Source: Bacteroidales bacterium | GTDB lineage: Bacteria > Bacteroidota > Bacteroidia > Bacteroidales > Bacteroidaceae | Direction: 5' to 3' | DNA length: 34,937 nt | Assembly: GCA_012518235.1 (NCBI GenBank) | Contig: JAAYSY010000116.1 | Coordinates: forward strand, 1 to 34,937 | Shown: positions 21,565 to 30,436 of the stretch, piece after piece | How positions within the stretch are numbered: position 1 is the stretch's first letter | Layout: every line of letters begins with the position of its first letter | Translations under genes and position numbers: made by a program | The notes under the pieces: model-generated | Databases searched by the model: none | The model's input: the letters and a program-made list of their open reading frames with translations, nothing else | What the model was told of the DNA's origin: nothing

Positions 21565-23271
21565 TTATTTTCTATAGTAAGCTAGATCATCTTCACAGAA
21601 TCCGTCTATAAATTGAGCGTGTTTTTGTACTTCACTATCTGCAAACCGTACAAAAACATGAGCTGAAGAGTTAAATAACTCACTATTTTTTGTTGCATCT
21701 TGTAATACTAAGTGTCCCATAATAATATAGCCTGCCATTTCAACTAGGCGACGAGCATGAAAATCAGTTAGTTCTTTATTCTTTACTTCATTAATGAAAT
21801 CTACAGCTTTAGCATAAGTTTCAGCCATTTCTATTAAGCGATTTTGTAAACCACTCAATTCAGGTGCAACCGATAACTCTTCGTATGCTTTTATCTGTTT
21901 TAAGAAACTACCATTTGTAACATAGCGAATGGCAGCAACCACTTGAAGTTGAGTCGTACCTTCATAAATTGAAGTAATACGAGCGTCACGATAGAGTCTT
22001 TCACACGGATAGTCTTTCATATAACCCGATCCACCATGAATTTGAATGGCATCGTAAGTACATTGATTAGCAAATTCACTACCAATCCCTTTAGCAAGAG
22101 GTGTAAAACTATCAGCAAGTCTTGAGAAAGTTTTCATTTCCTTTCTTTCTTCAGGTGTGAGTTTTCTTTCATTGCTGATATCCTCAAGTGCTTTATATAC
22201 ATCAACAAAACGAGCAGTTTCATAGAGTAAAGAGCGAGAAGCATCCAGTTTAGCTTTCATAAGAGAAAGCATTTCTGCTACTGGAGGGAATTTTAAGATA
22301 GCTTGTCCAAATTGCTTTCTATCCTTAGCATAATCCAGAGCCTCATTGTATGCATTTTGGCAAATACCTACTGATTGAGAAGCTATACCTAATCGTGCCC
22401 CATTCATTAAAGACATTACATACTTTATAAGTCCTAGTCTTGTATCACCACAAAGCTCAGCTTTTGCATTTTTAAATACAAGCTCACAAGTAGGTGCTCC
22501 CTTAATACCCATTTTGTTTTCAATACGACGAACAGTAACCCCTCCGTTGTTTTTATCATAGATAAACATAGATAGACCTCGTCCATCGTGTGTACCTTCT
22601 TCAGATCGTGCTAAAACTAAGTGTATATCCGAGTCACCATTAGTAATAAAGCGCTTTACACCATTGAGATACCAACAATCATCTTTTTTATTATAGGTAG
22701 CTTTAAGCATAACAGCTTGTAAATCAGATCCAGCATCAGGTTCAGTTAAGTCCATTGACATGGTTTCTCCTTTGCAAACACGAGGAATAAATCTTTTTTT
22801 CTGATCCTCAGAGGCAAATTCATAAATAGTAGAGGCACAGTCTTGCAGTCCCCATACATTTTGAAAACTAGCATCACTCATACTGACTAAGTCAGCTGCC
22901 ATAATATAAGGAACCACAGGGAAGTTAAGTCCACCATAACGACGAGGCATAGACATTCCCATTAAATCAGCTTGAATACAAGCATCTATGTTTTGTTTAG
23001 TTCCTTCAGCATAGGTAACCCTTCCTCCACTGCAGGTGGGACCATTTTGATCAACATCCTCAGCATTAGGAGCAATAATATCAGTACAAATTTGTCCCAT
23101 AATCTCAAGAACACGCTCATAACTATCCATTGCATCTTCAAAATCAATGGGAGCATAGTCAAAATGTTCTTGATCAGTATAATTTCTTTCTTTCAACTCC
23201 ACAATTCTCTTCATAAGAGGGTGGTGAAGGTGGTGTTTATATTCTGGTATATCTAAAAAATAATTTTCCAT
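21565..23271 (-). CDS. Acyl-CoA dehydrogenase family protein
   Basis: CKGETMSMDLTEPDAGSDLQAVMLKA, FITNGDSDIHLVLARS, DRKQFGQAILKFPPVAEML, IQIHGGSGYMKDYPCERLYRDARITSIYEGTTQLQ. Confidence 0.93.
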   Translation of the reverse strand: MENYFLDIPEYKHHLHHPLMKRIVELKERNYTDQEHFDYAPIDFEDAMDSYERVLEIMGQICTDIIAPNAEDVDQNGPTCSGGRVTYAEGTKQNIDACIQADLMGMSMPRRYGGLNFPVVPYIMAADLVSMSDASFQNVWGLQDCASTIYEFASEDQKKRFIPRVCKGETMSMDLTEPDAGSDLQAVMLKATYNKKDDCWYLNGVKRFITNGDSDIHLVLARSEEGTHDGRGLSMFIYDKNNGGVTVRRIENKMGIKGAPTCELVFKNAKAELCGDTRLGLIKYVMSLMNGARLGIASQSVGICQNAYNEALDYAKDRKQFGQAILKFPPVAEMLSLMKAKLDASRSLLYETARFVDVYKALEDISNERKLTPEERKEMKTFSRLADSFTPLAKGIGSEFANQCTYDAIQIHGGSGYMKDYPCERLYRDARITSIYEGTTQLQVVAAIRYVTNGSFLKQIKAYEELSVAPELSGLQNRLIEMAETYAKAVDFINEVKNKELTDFHARRLVEMAGYIIMGHLVLQDATKNSELFNSSAHVFVRFADSEVQKHAQFIDGFCEDDLAYYRK

Positions 23272-23276
23272 GGTCT

Positions 23277-24296
23277 TTATTTTGAGTTTTGCTTGTAATA
23301 TTTAATCATTTTAGGAACTACCTCTTCAATAGTTCCATTTATTACATAATCAGCTATTTGATTAATTGGAGCTTCAGGGTCATTATTAATAGATATAATA
23401 ATTCCACTCTCTTGCATTCCTGCAATGTGTTGAATTTGTCCTGATACACCACATGCAATATATAGTTTAGGACGTACAGTTACACCTGTTTGTCCAATTT
23501 GCCTATCGGATTCTACAAATCCAGCATCAACAGCAGCACGGCTAGCACCCACTTCAGCATTTAATGTTTTAGCTAATTCAAAAAGTAGATCAAAGTTATC
23601 TTTTGATCCTACACCATATCCACCAGCAACAATGATAGGGGCACTCCCTAGATTGTTCTTAGCTTTTTCCACATGGCGTTCAATTACCTCAACAACAAAA
23701 TCTTTATCGGTAACATAATCTTTTACTGTATGGTTTATAACCTCTCCTTTGTATTTGTCAGATACAATTTGCTTTTTCATGACTCCTTCTCTAACAGTAG
23801 CCATTTGAGGGCGATGTTCTGGATTTATAATAGTTGCTACTATATTACCTCCAAAAGCAGGTCGAATTTGATAAAGTAAATTTTCATATGTTTTGTTTTC
23901 TCTTCTCTCCGTGTGGTCACCAATTTCTAGAGAGGTACAATCCGCAGTTAATCCACTAGTTAATGCAGAAGAAACTCTAGGTCCTAAGTCACGGCCAATT
24001 ACAGTAGCACCAAGTAAACAGATTTGAGGTTTCTCCTCTTGAAAAAGTTTTACTATAATAGAAGTGTGTGGAAGAGTAGTATAAGGTGACAAGCGCTTGT
24101 CATCAAAAATATGAAGTTTATCTACTCCGTAAGGAAGAATTTGAGATTTAATATTTTCTAAGTTGGCTCCTATAGCAACAGCCTCTAATTGGCATTTGAG
24201 TTCATTAGCTAACGAGCGTCCTTTAGAGAGCAACTCTAAGCTAACTTCAGCTACTTGGCCCTCTTCTATTTCGCAATAAACGAATAAATTGTTCAT
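23277..24296 (-). CDS. etfA: Electron transfer flavoprotein alpha subunit
   Basis: C-terminal FAD site: IIVAGGYGVGSKDNFDLLFELAKTLNAEVGASRAAVDAGFVESDRQIGQTGVTVRPKLYIACGVSGQIQHIAGMQ. Confidence 0.95.
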   Translation of the reverse strand: MNNLFVYCEIEEGQVAEVSLELLSKGRSLANELKCQLEAVAIGANLENIKSQILPYGVDKLHIFDDKRLSPYTTLPHTSIIVKLFQEEKPQICLLGATVIGRDLGPRVSSALTSGLTADCTSLEIGDHTERRENKTYENLLYQIRPAFGGNIVATIINPEHRPQMATVREGVMKKQIVSDKYKGEVINHTVKDYVTDKDFVVEVIERHVEKAKNNLGSAPIIVAGGYGVGSKDNFDLLFELAKTLNAEVGASRAAVDAGFVESDRQIGQTGVTVRPKLYIACGVSGQIQHIAGMQESGIIISINNDPEAPINQIADYVINGTIEEVVPKMIKYYKQNSK

Positions 24297-24314
24297 TTAA
24301 TTAAAATTTTAGAA

Positions 24315-25187
24315 TTAGCCAATCGTATGGTTAGCTAAAAGTTCAACAATAAGTTCCTCTACCTCTTTATCACTGCTAGAGAGAGTTTTACTTTCTTTAG
24401 CTTGGAATACTATATTTTCAATCGCTTTCACTTTGGTAGGTGAACCTGAAAGACCGCACTGTTCTACATCCGCTTTAACATCTTCAACACTCCATTCAGG
24501 AATATTTAAAAACTCACGTTGATTATAAAGGTCTGTATAATCTAGATTACCTTGCTGTTTTTCGGTAATTGTTTTGGCATGTTTAAATTTCTGTACTAAT
24601 TTGGCATTACGAGGACGACAAGGGGCAGCTGATCCATTAACTGTTATAACTAGAGGCAGTGGAGCTTTCACTGTTTCTACTCCTCCGTCAATGTGTCTTT
24701 TTATTGTGATACTTTTTTGGTCTAAGGATAGAATTTCCTCAGCATATGTAACTTGAGGTAGATTTAACTTTTCTGCCACTTGAGGTCCTACTTGTGCAGT
24801 ATCACCATCAATAGCTTGTCGTCCCCCTATGATTAAGTCACATTTTCCAATTTCTTTGATCGCTGTAGCTAAAGCATAAGAAGTAGCTAATGTATCCGCA
24901 CCAGCAAAAGCCCGATCTGTTAGTAAGTATCCATTATCTGCTCCACGGTAAAGTCCTTCACGAATAATTTCTGCAGCTCTTCCAGGGCCCATGGTTAACA
25001 TAGTGACGGTAGAGCCAGGAAATTGATCTTTTATACGTAGAGCTTGCTCTAAAGCATTTAAGTCCTCTGGATTAAAAATAGCAGGTAAGGCAGAACGATT
25101 CACTGTTCCATCAGCTTTCATAGCATCCTTTCCTACATTTCGAGTATCTGGCACTTGTTTTGCCAGTACAACAATTTTAAATTTCAT
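24315..25187 (-). CDS. etfB: Electron transfer flavoprotein beta subunit
   Basis: IVVLAKQVPDT, FNPEDLNALEQALRIK, IIGGRQAIDGDTAQVGPQVAEKLNLPQVTYAEEI. Confidence 0.95.
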   Translation of the reverse strand: MKFKIVVLAKQVPDTRNVGKDAMKADGTVNRSALPAIFNPEDLNALEQALRIKDQFPGSTVTMLTMGPGRAAEIIREGLYRGADNGYLLTDRAFAGADTLATSYALATAIKEIGKCDLIIGGRQAIDGDTAQVGPQVAEKLNLPQVTYAEEILSLDQKSITIKRHIDGGVETVKAPLPLVITVNGSAAPCRPRNAKLVQKFKHAKTITEKQQGNLDYTDLYNQREFLNIPEWSVEDVKADVEQCGLSGSPTKVKAIENIVFQAKESKTLSSSDKEVEELIVELLANHTIG

Positions 25188-25258
25188 AATATTAGTCTGT
25201 TATCATTTAAAATAAATACTTTTTTATATCTATATAAAAAGATATACAATTCGTCATA

Positions 25259-25288
25259 CAAATTTAAAGAAAGTATAGACTTAGCAAA
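25259..25288 (-). promoter_or_regulatory. Promoter of the etfB-etfA-acyl-CoA dehydrogenase operon
   Basis: On the minus strand: TTTG, 18-nt spacer, then TAAATTTG (TAnnTTTG), about 70 nt upstream of the etfB ATG. Confidence 0.55.
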
Positions 25289-25349
25289 GTATATCACATT
25301 AAAAATGCACAAATTAGTTAATCTTGAGCAATAATTAACTACAATAATA

Positions 25350-25396
25350 ATAAAAAAAGCATCACTTGTTTTTATAAAACTTAAAGTGATGCTTTT
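25350..25396 (-). terminator. Intrinsic terminator of the C1 peptidase gene
   Basis: AAAAGCATCACTT ... AAGTGATGCTTTT; minus-strand U-tract TTTTTTTATTATT. Confidence 0.8.
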
Positions 25397-25417
25397 ATAT
25401 TCGTATTTATTAATAGA

Positions 25418-26605
25418 TTAGAATCCTAGTTTTTTGGCTATGTTTTTAGGAATTGCATTTTTGTGAAGAACAATATTCATGGTTTTGTATTTAACAAAAG
25501 CTTTAGAGGCATACCAAATACCATTGTATTTGCTGTTTGTACCCCACGAGTTTTTGACCATATAATACTCTTTACCAGTTTGATCTTTAGCTATACCATA
25601 GATTAACATTCCATGATCGTCAGTAGTCTCCCAATTATCATAAGCTGTTTGTCTCATTTCTTGGTTTACTTCTTTTTCTGGACCTGGTTTAGACATTGAT
25701 TCATTTCGTTTATCTGAAGCTGAAAGTCCAGTCCAACGAGCCATATCAGAACCCGTTAAATCAGTACGTTCCATATCTGGTAAAATAGCGATACCATCTC
25801 TTGTAAATCCAACTTCACTAACATCGCTTCCCCAAGCTATGGTGTATCCATTATTTACAGCATAATCAAAAACCTCCATAAACTCATCAATAGGTAAGTT
25901 CCAGGAGAGTCCGTTACGCCAATTATCTTGAATTTCTAGAGGAAAAGCACTATAGAAAGGATGGTGTGTATACGATGTTAATGATACGTAGTCGTCTGCT
26001 TGTAAACCTAATTCGTCCGCAAAGCTATTAGGAGTATACTCTTTACCATTATAGGTGAATTTTTCAGGACAAGCACCTAAATAAGTATCATAAATAGATA
26101 CTAATCCCTCTTTCCACACAGGAGTTAATTTAGTATGTCTTCCTTTAGCTATAGCATTCACATAGCCTTCAGCTACAGCATCTAATTCACTATGAACATG
26201 TGCTGTATCTCCATACATAATACCTTCCATAGCTTCTTGTGGAACCAGTCCATAGTGTTTTAAGCAGTAAATAACATCATAGAAACTACCACCAGGAGAA
26301 AATGAACTTTCGCCGTGTAAACGAACATAGTTTATTGCACGATCTACCATTGTATGATGTACTACAAACATTTCAGATAGGTCATACTCTCCTTTATTAA
26401 GACGTAATAATTCTGATTCTAAAAGTCCTAATCCAGAGAAGCTCCAACAAGTACTCGATCTATTTTGGTTTTTTACTGGAGTTATAGGGTTTTCTTTAAC
26501 CGTTGTAAACTGAAATCCTTTAGTCTCGTTTTCTGTTGTGTTTTGTGCACTAAGAGATGTGCAGAATAAACCTAAAAGGACAATGAGTCCTAATTTCTTT
26601 ATCAT
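25418..26605 (-). CDS. Papain-fold aminopeptidase C / bleomycin hydrolase-like C1B peptidase, secreted
   Basis: Signal peptide MIKKLGLIVLLGLFCTSLSAQ; catalytic NQNRSSTCWSFS, TTDDHGMLIYGIAKD (His), YMVKNSWGTN (Asn). Confidence 0.92.
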   Translation of the reverse strand: MIKKLGLIVLLGLFCTSLSAQNTTENETKGFQFTTVKENPITPVKNQNRSSTCWSFSGLGLLESELLRLNKGEYDLSEMFVVHHTMVDRAINYVRLHGESSFSPGGSFYDVIYCLKHYGLVPQEAMEGIMYGDTAHVHSELDAVAEGYVNAIAKGRHTKLTPVWKEGLVSIYDTYLGACPEKFTYNGKEYTPNSFADELGLQADDYVSLTSYTHHPFYSAFPLEIQDNWRNGLSWNLPIDEFMEVFDYAVNNGYTIAWGSDVSEVGFTRDGIAILPDMERTDLTGSDMARWTGLSASDKRNESMSKPGPEKEVNQEMRQTAYDNWETTDDHGMLIYGIAKDQTGKEYYMVKNSWGTNSKYNGIWYASKAFVKYKTMNIVLHKNAIPKNIAKKLGF

Positions 26606-26630
26606 GATATTTATATTTAACGTTCAATGA

Positions 26631-26638
26631 CAAATATA
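26631..26638 (-). promoter_or_regulatory. Candidate -7 element (TATATTTG on minus strand) for the C1 peptidase gene
   Basis: CAAATATA on plus strand, about 25 nt upstream of the ATG. Confidence 0.4.
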
Positions 26639-26779
26639 ACTTAAATAAGGCGAAGAGGATAACAGTTTGTTTATAGACTCTTATTTTTTGTTATTTATTA
26701 ACCAATAAAGCAAAAAAGGATGGGTGTGTTGTTTGTATTAAAATGATAGGAATATAAGCTATTTTATAAGGAATTAATT

Positions 26780-26787
26780 TATATTTG
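26780..26787 (+). promoter_or_regulatory. Candidate -7 element (TATATTTG) for the patatin-like gene
   Basis: Exact TAnnTTTG match about 27 nt upstream of the ATG. Confidence 0.4.
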
Positions 26788-26813
26788 GTCTTGGATTAAG
26801 AAAACTACTCAAT

Positions 26814-27671
26814 ATGGGAGAATTTAGATTTGGAAATCAAGTAGGATTAGTATTAGAAGGAGGTGGAATGCGTGGTGTGTTTACCTCAGGTGTATTGGAT
26901 TATCTTATGGATAATAAGGTGCAATTTCCTTACGTAATAGGTGTGTCTGCTGGTGCGTGTAATGGTCTTTCCTATATATCTAATCAGAGAGGTAGGGCAC
27001 GAACTAGTAATATTGAACTGCTTGAAGAGTACGATTATATCAGTATAAAACATCTTTTTTCTAAACGAAATATATTAGATAGTGATTTGTTGTTTTATGA
27101 GTTTCCAGAGCATATAGTTCCTTTTGATTATGATACCTATTTTTCCTCCCCTATGCGTTTTGTTATGGTTACTACGAACTGTCTAACAGGAGAAGCTAAT
27201 TATCTTGAAGATAAAAAGAGTAAAGAACGCGTGATTGATATTGTTAAAGCTTCAAGTAGTTTGCCTTTTGTTAGTCCTATTACTTATGTTGACGAGGTGC
27301 CTATGTTAGATGGGGGTATTGTAGATTCTATTCCTTTAGCTCATGCGATTCAAGAGGGGTATACTAAAAATTTAGTGGTTCTAACTCGACCCAAAGGGTA
27401 CCGAAAAGAGACAAAAGATATTAAAGTCCCTTCATTTATTTATCGAAAATACCCTAAACTAAGAGAGGCTTTAAGTTCTCGATGTGCTGCTTATAATGCA
27501 CAGTTAGATTTAGTAGATGAATATGAAGAAAAGGGCTTAATAATGACGATTCGTCCGCAACAACCTGTAGAAGTAGATCGATTAGAGAAAGATGTGAAAA
27601 AACTAGAGACCCTTTATGAAGAAGGATATAAATGTGCATCAAAAGTTCTTAAAAGAGAGTTTGTTCATTAG
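26814..27671 (+). CDS. Patatin-like phospholipase family protein
   Basis: LVLEGGGMRGVFTSGVLDYL (oxyanion hole), GVSAGACNG (GxSxG), MLDGGIVDSIPL (DGG catalytic Asp). Confidence 0.93.
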   Translation: MGEFRFGNQVGLVLEGGGMRGVFTSGVLDYLMDNKVQFPYVIGVSAGACNGLSYISNQRGRARTSNIELLEEYDYISIKHLFSKRNILDSDLLFYEFPEHIVPFDYDTYFSSPMRFVMVTTNCLTGEANYLEDKKSKERVIDIVKASSSLPFVSPITYVDEVPMLDGGIVDSIPLAHAIQEGYTKNLVVLTRPKGYRKETKDIKVPSFIYRKYPKLREALSSRCAAYNAQLDLVDEYEEKGLIMTIRPQQPVEVDRLEKDVKKLETLYEEGYKCASKVLKREFVH

Positions 27672-27725
27672 TTGTTAGGCTTTTGTTGTATTACTTTTTA
27701 GTCTAACTTTAGATTATGTAGGGAG

Positions 27726-28328
27726 TTATAAAAGACAAAAGAAAGTTACCAGAAAAGGAACACTTAAATCGACTATAAATCCATGATATATGGATGCAAT
27801 AGCAAATTCTTTTCCTGAGTATTGGGTAATAATAGGTAATGTGGTATCCATAGTTGTAGCACCCCCTACTGATATAGGAGCTAGTTTTCCAAAGTATTTT
27901 ACTAAAAATGGAGCTAGAAGCAAAGCTATAATTTCTCTTATTATGTTAGATAGCAAGGCTATAGTTCCTAACTCTGCTCCTTTATATTCAGTTATGAAAA
28001 TGCTTGATAATGAGTAATATCCAAAACCAGAACCTATTGCCATGCAGGTTGAGGCTGTACGATGTGGAAGGAATAAACTAACAATAAAACATCCGAGTAG
28101 TGTTCCTATAATAGTAGCTAAAGGGAGTAGTAAAAGGCGATAATTAATAGTGCGGAAGCCTTTAATTGTTTTTGAATCATTGCCAATGCCTAGTCCAACT
28201 AGATACATTAATCCGCATAAAATATAAAAGCTCACATTACTATCAGTTAAACTAAAAGGAATCCATTGATAGTGACCTACCACAATTCCAAAAATGAAGA
28301 ACAAGATAATGATTATACTTCCTTTCAT
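27726..28328 (-). CDS. LysO-type exporter, C-terminal part (DUF340-like), encoded as a separate gene
   Basis: MYLVGLGIGNDSKTIKG, GSGFGYYSLSSIFITEYKGAELGTIALLSNIIREIIALLLAP, GGATTMDTTLPII typical of LysO/YbjE. The ATG at 28328 is preferred. Confidence 0.78.
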   Translation of the reverse strand: MKGSIIIILFFIFGIVVGHYQWIPFSLTDSNVSFYILCGLMYLVGLGIGNDSKTIKGFRTINYRLLLLPLATIIGTLLGCFIVSLFLPHRTASTCMAIGSGFGYYSLSSIFITEYKGAELGTIALLSNIIREIIALLLAPFLVKYFGKLAPISVGGATTMDTTLPIITQYSGKEFAIASIYHGFIVDLSVPFLVTFFCLL

Positions 28329-28330
28329 AT

Positions 28331-28600
28331 TCAATTCTGATTTTTTTGAATAAAAGACCAAAGGAGCCAAGCAAATAAAATACTTCCTATAACTGCACCA
28401 ATTGTAATAACAATTGCTTCTATACCTAATGTGTTAAAGTTTTGAAGTATGCTTTTATTTTCCCCAACTTCCACCCCTAGTATAAAGAGTAGTGAGCAAA
28501 TAAGTCCCATAATAGGTAAGTTCACTTTTAAGGTTTTACGTTTTTGTATAATGAACCCCGTAATAACACCCAAAAATAAAATTCCTATAACGATTAACAT
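28331..28600 (-). CDS. LysO-type exporter, N-terminal part, encoded as a separate gene (start 28600 or 28639)
   Basis: LIVIGILFLGVITGFIIQKRKTLKVNLPIMGLICSLLFILGVEVGENKSILQNF resembles the LysO N-terminus; ends immediately upstream of the C-terminal gene. Confidence 0.65.
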   Translation of the reverse strand: MLIVIGILFLGVITGFIIQKRKTLKVNLPIMGLICSLLFILGVEVGENKSILQNFNTLGIEAIVITIGAVIGSILFAWLLWSFIQKNQN

Positions 28601-28833
28601 AACTCTATTTTTTAGTAGAATGAAGTTTAATAGCTTCAATATTAAAGCTGTTATTGCAGAGGATTGAACCCTTTATAGTGCAATTAACTCTAGCATAAGC
28701 ACTATATAAATGTGAAAATACAAAAAGGTGAACAATATTGAAAAGCTATTTATATAATTAATGCATTGCTGTTTGGAAAGTGTACATTGTTATCTCTCAG
28801 GTTTGAATAAATAAAGGCCTAATTCACTGAATG

Positions 28834-28895
28834 CATATGACTAGGGCAAGTTAAGCACTTGACTAGGTCATCCGTGGCAGATGCCCTAGACCTTT
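28834..28895. repeat. CTAG-triad intergenic element, copy 2
   Basis: CATATGACTAGGGCAA (28834-28849), TTGACTAGG (28859-28867), GATGCCCTAGACCTTT (28880-28895); CTAG cores at 28841, 28863 and 28886. Confidence 0.75.
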
Positions 28896-28930
28896 TGATT
28901 TAAGACGTTTTAGGGATTAACGAAGAAAAC

Positions 28931-28968
28931 AAAAAGGCTCATTTAGAATAGTCCAAATGAGCCTTTTA
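28931..28968 (-). terminator. Intrinsic terminator of the RND efflux operon
   Basis: AAAAAGGCTCATTT-agaatagtcc-AAATGAGCCTTTT; downstream of the tolC-like stop codon on the minus strand. Confidence 0.8.
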
Positions 28969-29000
28969 ATGAAAAAGAATGAAATTATTATCACTGAAAT

Positions 29001-30425
29001 TTAATTAATACCACCACCTAACGCTCTGTATAAATTAGTAACTGCTTGCAATTGTTCTAGTTTATCATTTACTTGATTCAATTGAGCTTCGAGTAATCCT
29101 TGTTGTGCACTGAGAACCTCAAGATAAGTAGCTAAATCAGCTTGTAGTAGTTCTTGAGTGTCAGCTACAGCTTTCTTCTGAGCTTCTACTTGGATGGCAC
29201 GATCTGCATTTTTCTTTGTCGAAGATTCGTATGTAGTAAGAATATCAGAAACTTCTTTTCCTGCCATAAGAACAGCCTTTTCAAATCCTATTAACGTTGC
29301 TCTTTCTTCAGCTTTAGCCACATTTAATTGTGTAATTAGCTTTTTTCTTGCAAACAGAGGTTGTGTTAATCCCCCAGCAATACTTGCAATTAAATTTTCA
29401 GGCTTAAAAAAGTTACTCAACCCGTTAATAGTAGAGTATCCAATTAATCCTGAAGTTAGATTGATTGAAGGGTAGAAACTAGCTCTTGATGCATTGGTTA
29501 ATTCAAAAGCAGATCTAAAAGCCAACTCAGCTTGTTGAACATCTGGTCTTTTAGCTAACATTTGAGCTGGTACACCTATTGATAAATTGGTTTTTACCAT
29601 TTGATTTGCAATGGTACTCCGTTGAATAGCAGCAGCCGGTTCTCCTAACATAACCGATAAAGCATTTTCTAGATGCGTTATGTTTTTTTCTAATTCAGGT
29701 ACTGATGTTTTAGTACTATGAAGTAGCGCTCTAGTTTGTTCTATAGCAGCAGAAGTTGTATAACCAGCTTCTTTCATTGCAATAGTAGTTTCTAACGTTT
29801 GATGTAGTAACCTTATCATATCCTGAGTTACTTCTAACTGCTTATCTAAAGCTAAAAGAGTGTAATAACTAGTAGCAATGTTGGAAATCAATGAGGTTTG
29901 TACCAAGTTGCGTCCTGCATAACTATTTAACATATCAGCATAACTTGCTCTTGATTGTCTATTTAATTTTCCCCAAACATCTAGTTCCCAGCTTGCTACA
30001 ACCCCCAATGTGTAGGTCTCTTTGTGGTAAGCTAATGAATTACGATCTTTTGGCATTCCAGTGAGTGGATCGACACTACTTAACCGAGTTTGATCAACTT
30101 GTGCTGTCAATGCAAGTTCTGGAAAATAATTTGCACGCGCTTGTCCTAAAACAGCTTCCGCTTGTTTAATTCGTTCTTGAGTAATAAGCATGTCGTGGTT
30201 GTTACTCAATCCTTTCTGAATATATCCTTGTAGAATAGGATCAGAATAAAATTCCATCCACGGAATATTTGCTATGGTCGCAGTATCTGTAGAGGCTTCA
30301 TCTCTATAGATGTCATCAATACTTAACTTAGGAGTAGAATACCGTTTTGTTACTTGGCAAGAGCTTAAACTAATTAGGAGGATAGCCCCTAATAGAAAAG
30401 TGTCTTTTATATGTTTTGTTTTCAT
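29001..30425 (-). CDS. RND efflux outer-membrane lipoprotein (NodT/OprM-type TolC family)
   Basis: Lipoprotein signal LLISLSSC; WELDVWGKLNRQSRASYADML, RPDVQQAELAFRSAFELTNASRASFYPSINLTS. Confidence 0.94.
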   Translation of the reverse strand: MKTKHIKDTFLLGAILLISLSSCQVTKRYSTPKLSIDDIYRDEASTDTATIANIPWMEFYSDPILQGYIQKGLSNNHDMLITQERIKQAEAVLGQARANYFPELALTAQVDQTRLSSVDPLTGMPKDRNSLAYHKETYTLGVVASWELDVWGKLNRQSRASYADMLNSYAGRNLVQTSLISNIATSYYTLLALDKQLEVTQDMIRLLHQTLETTIAMKEAGYTTSAAIEQTRALLHSTKTSVPELEKNITHLENALSVMLGEPAAAIQRSTIANQMVKTNLSIGVPAQMLAKRPDVQQAELAFRSAFELTNASRASFYPSINLTSGLIGYSTINGLSNFFKPENLIASIAGGLTQPLFARKKLITQLNVAKAEERATLIGFEKAVLMAGKEVSDILTTYESSTKKNADRAIQVEAQKKAVADTQELLQADLATYLEVLSAQQGLLEAQLNQVNDKLEQLQAVTNLYRALGGGIN

Positions 30426-30436
30426 CTTCTAATTTT

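Noticed and set aside
22972-23256. 94-aa plus-strand ORF opposite the acyl-CoA dehydrogenase
   Set aside because: Shadow ORF in a conserved coding region with no independent signal.
28641-28680. Possible tRNA-like fragment (gcagaggattgaaccc)
   Set aside because: Superficial similarity to a T-loop/acceptor complement only; no cloverleaf, anticodon stem or acceptor pairing could be built.
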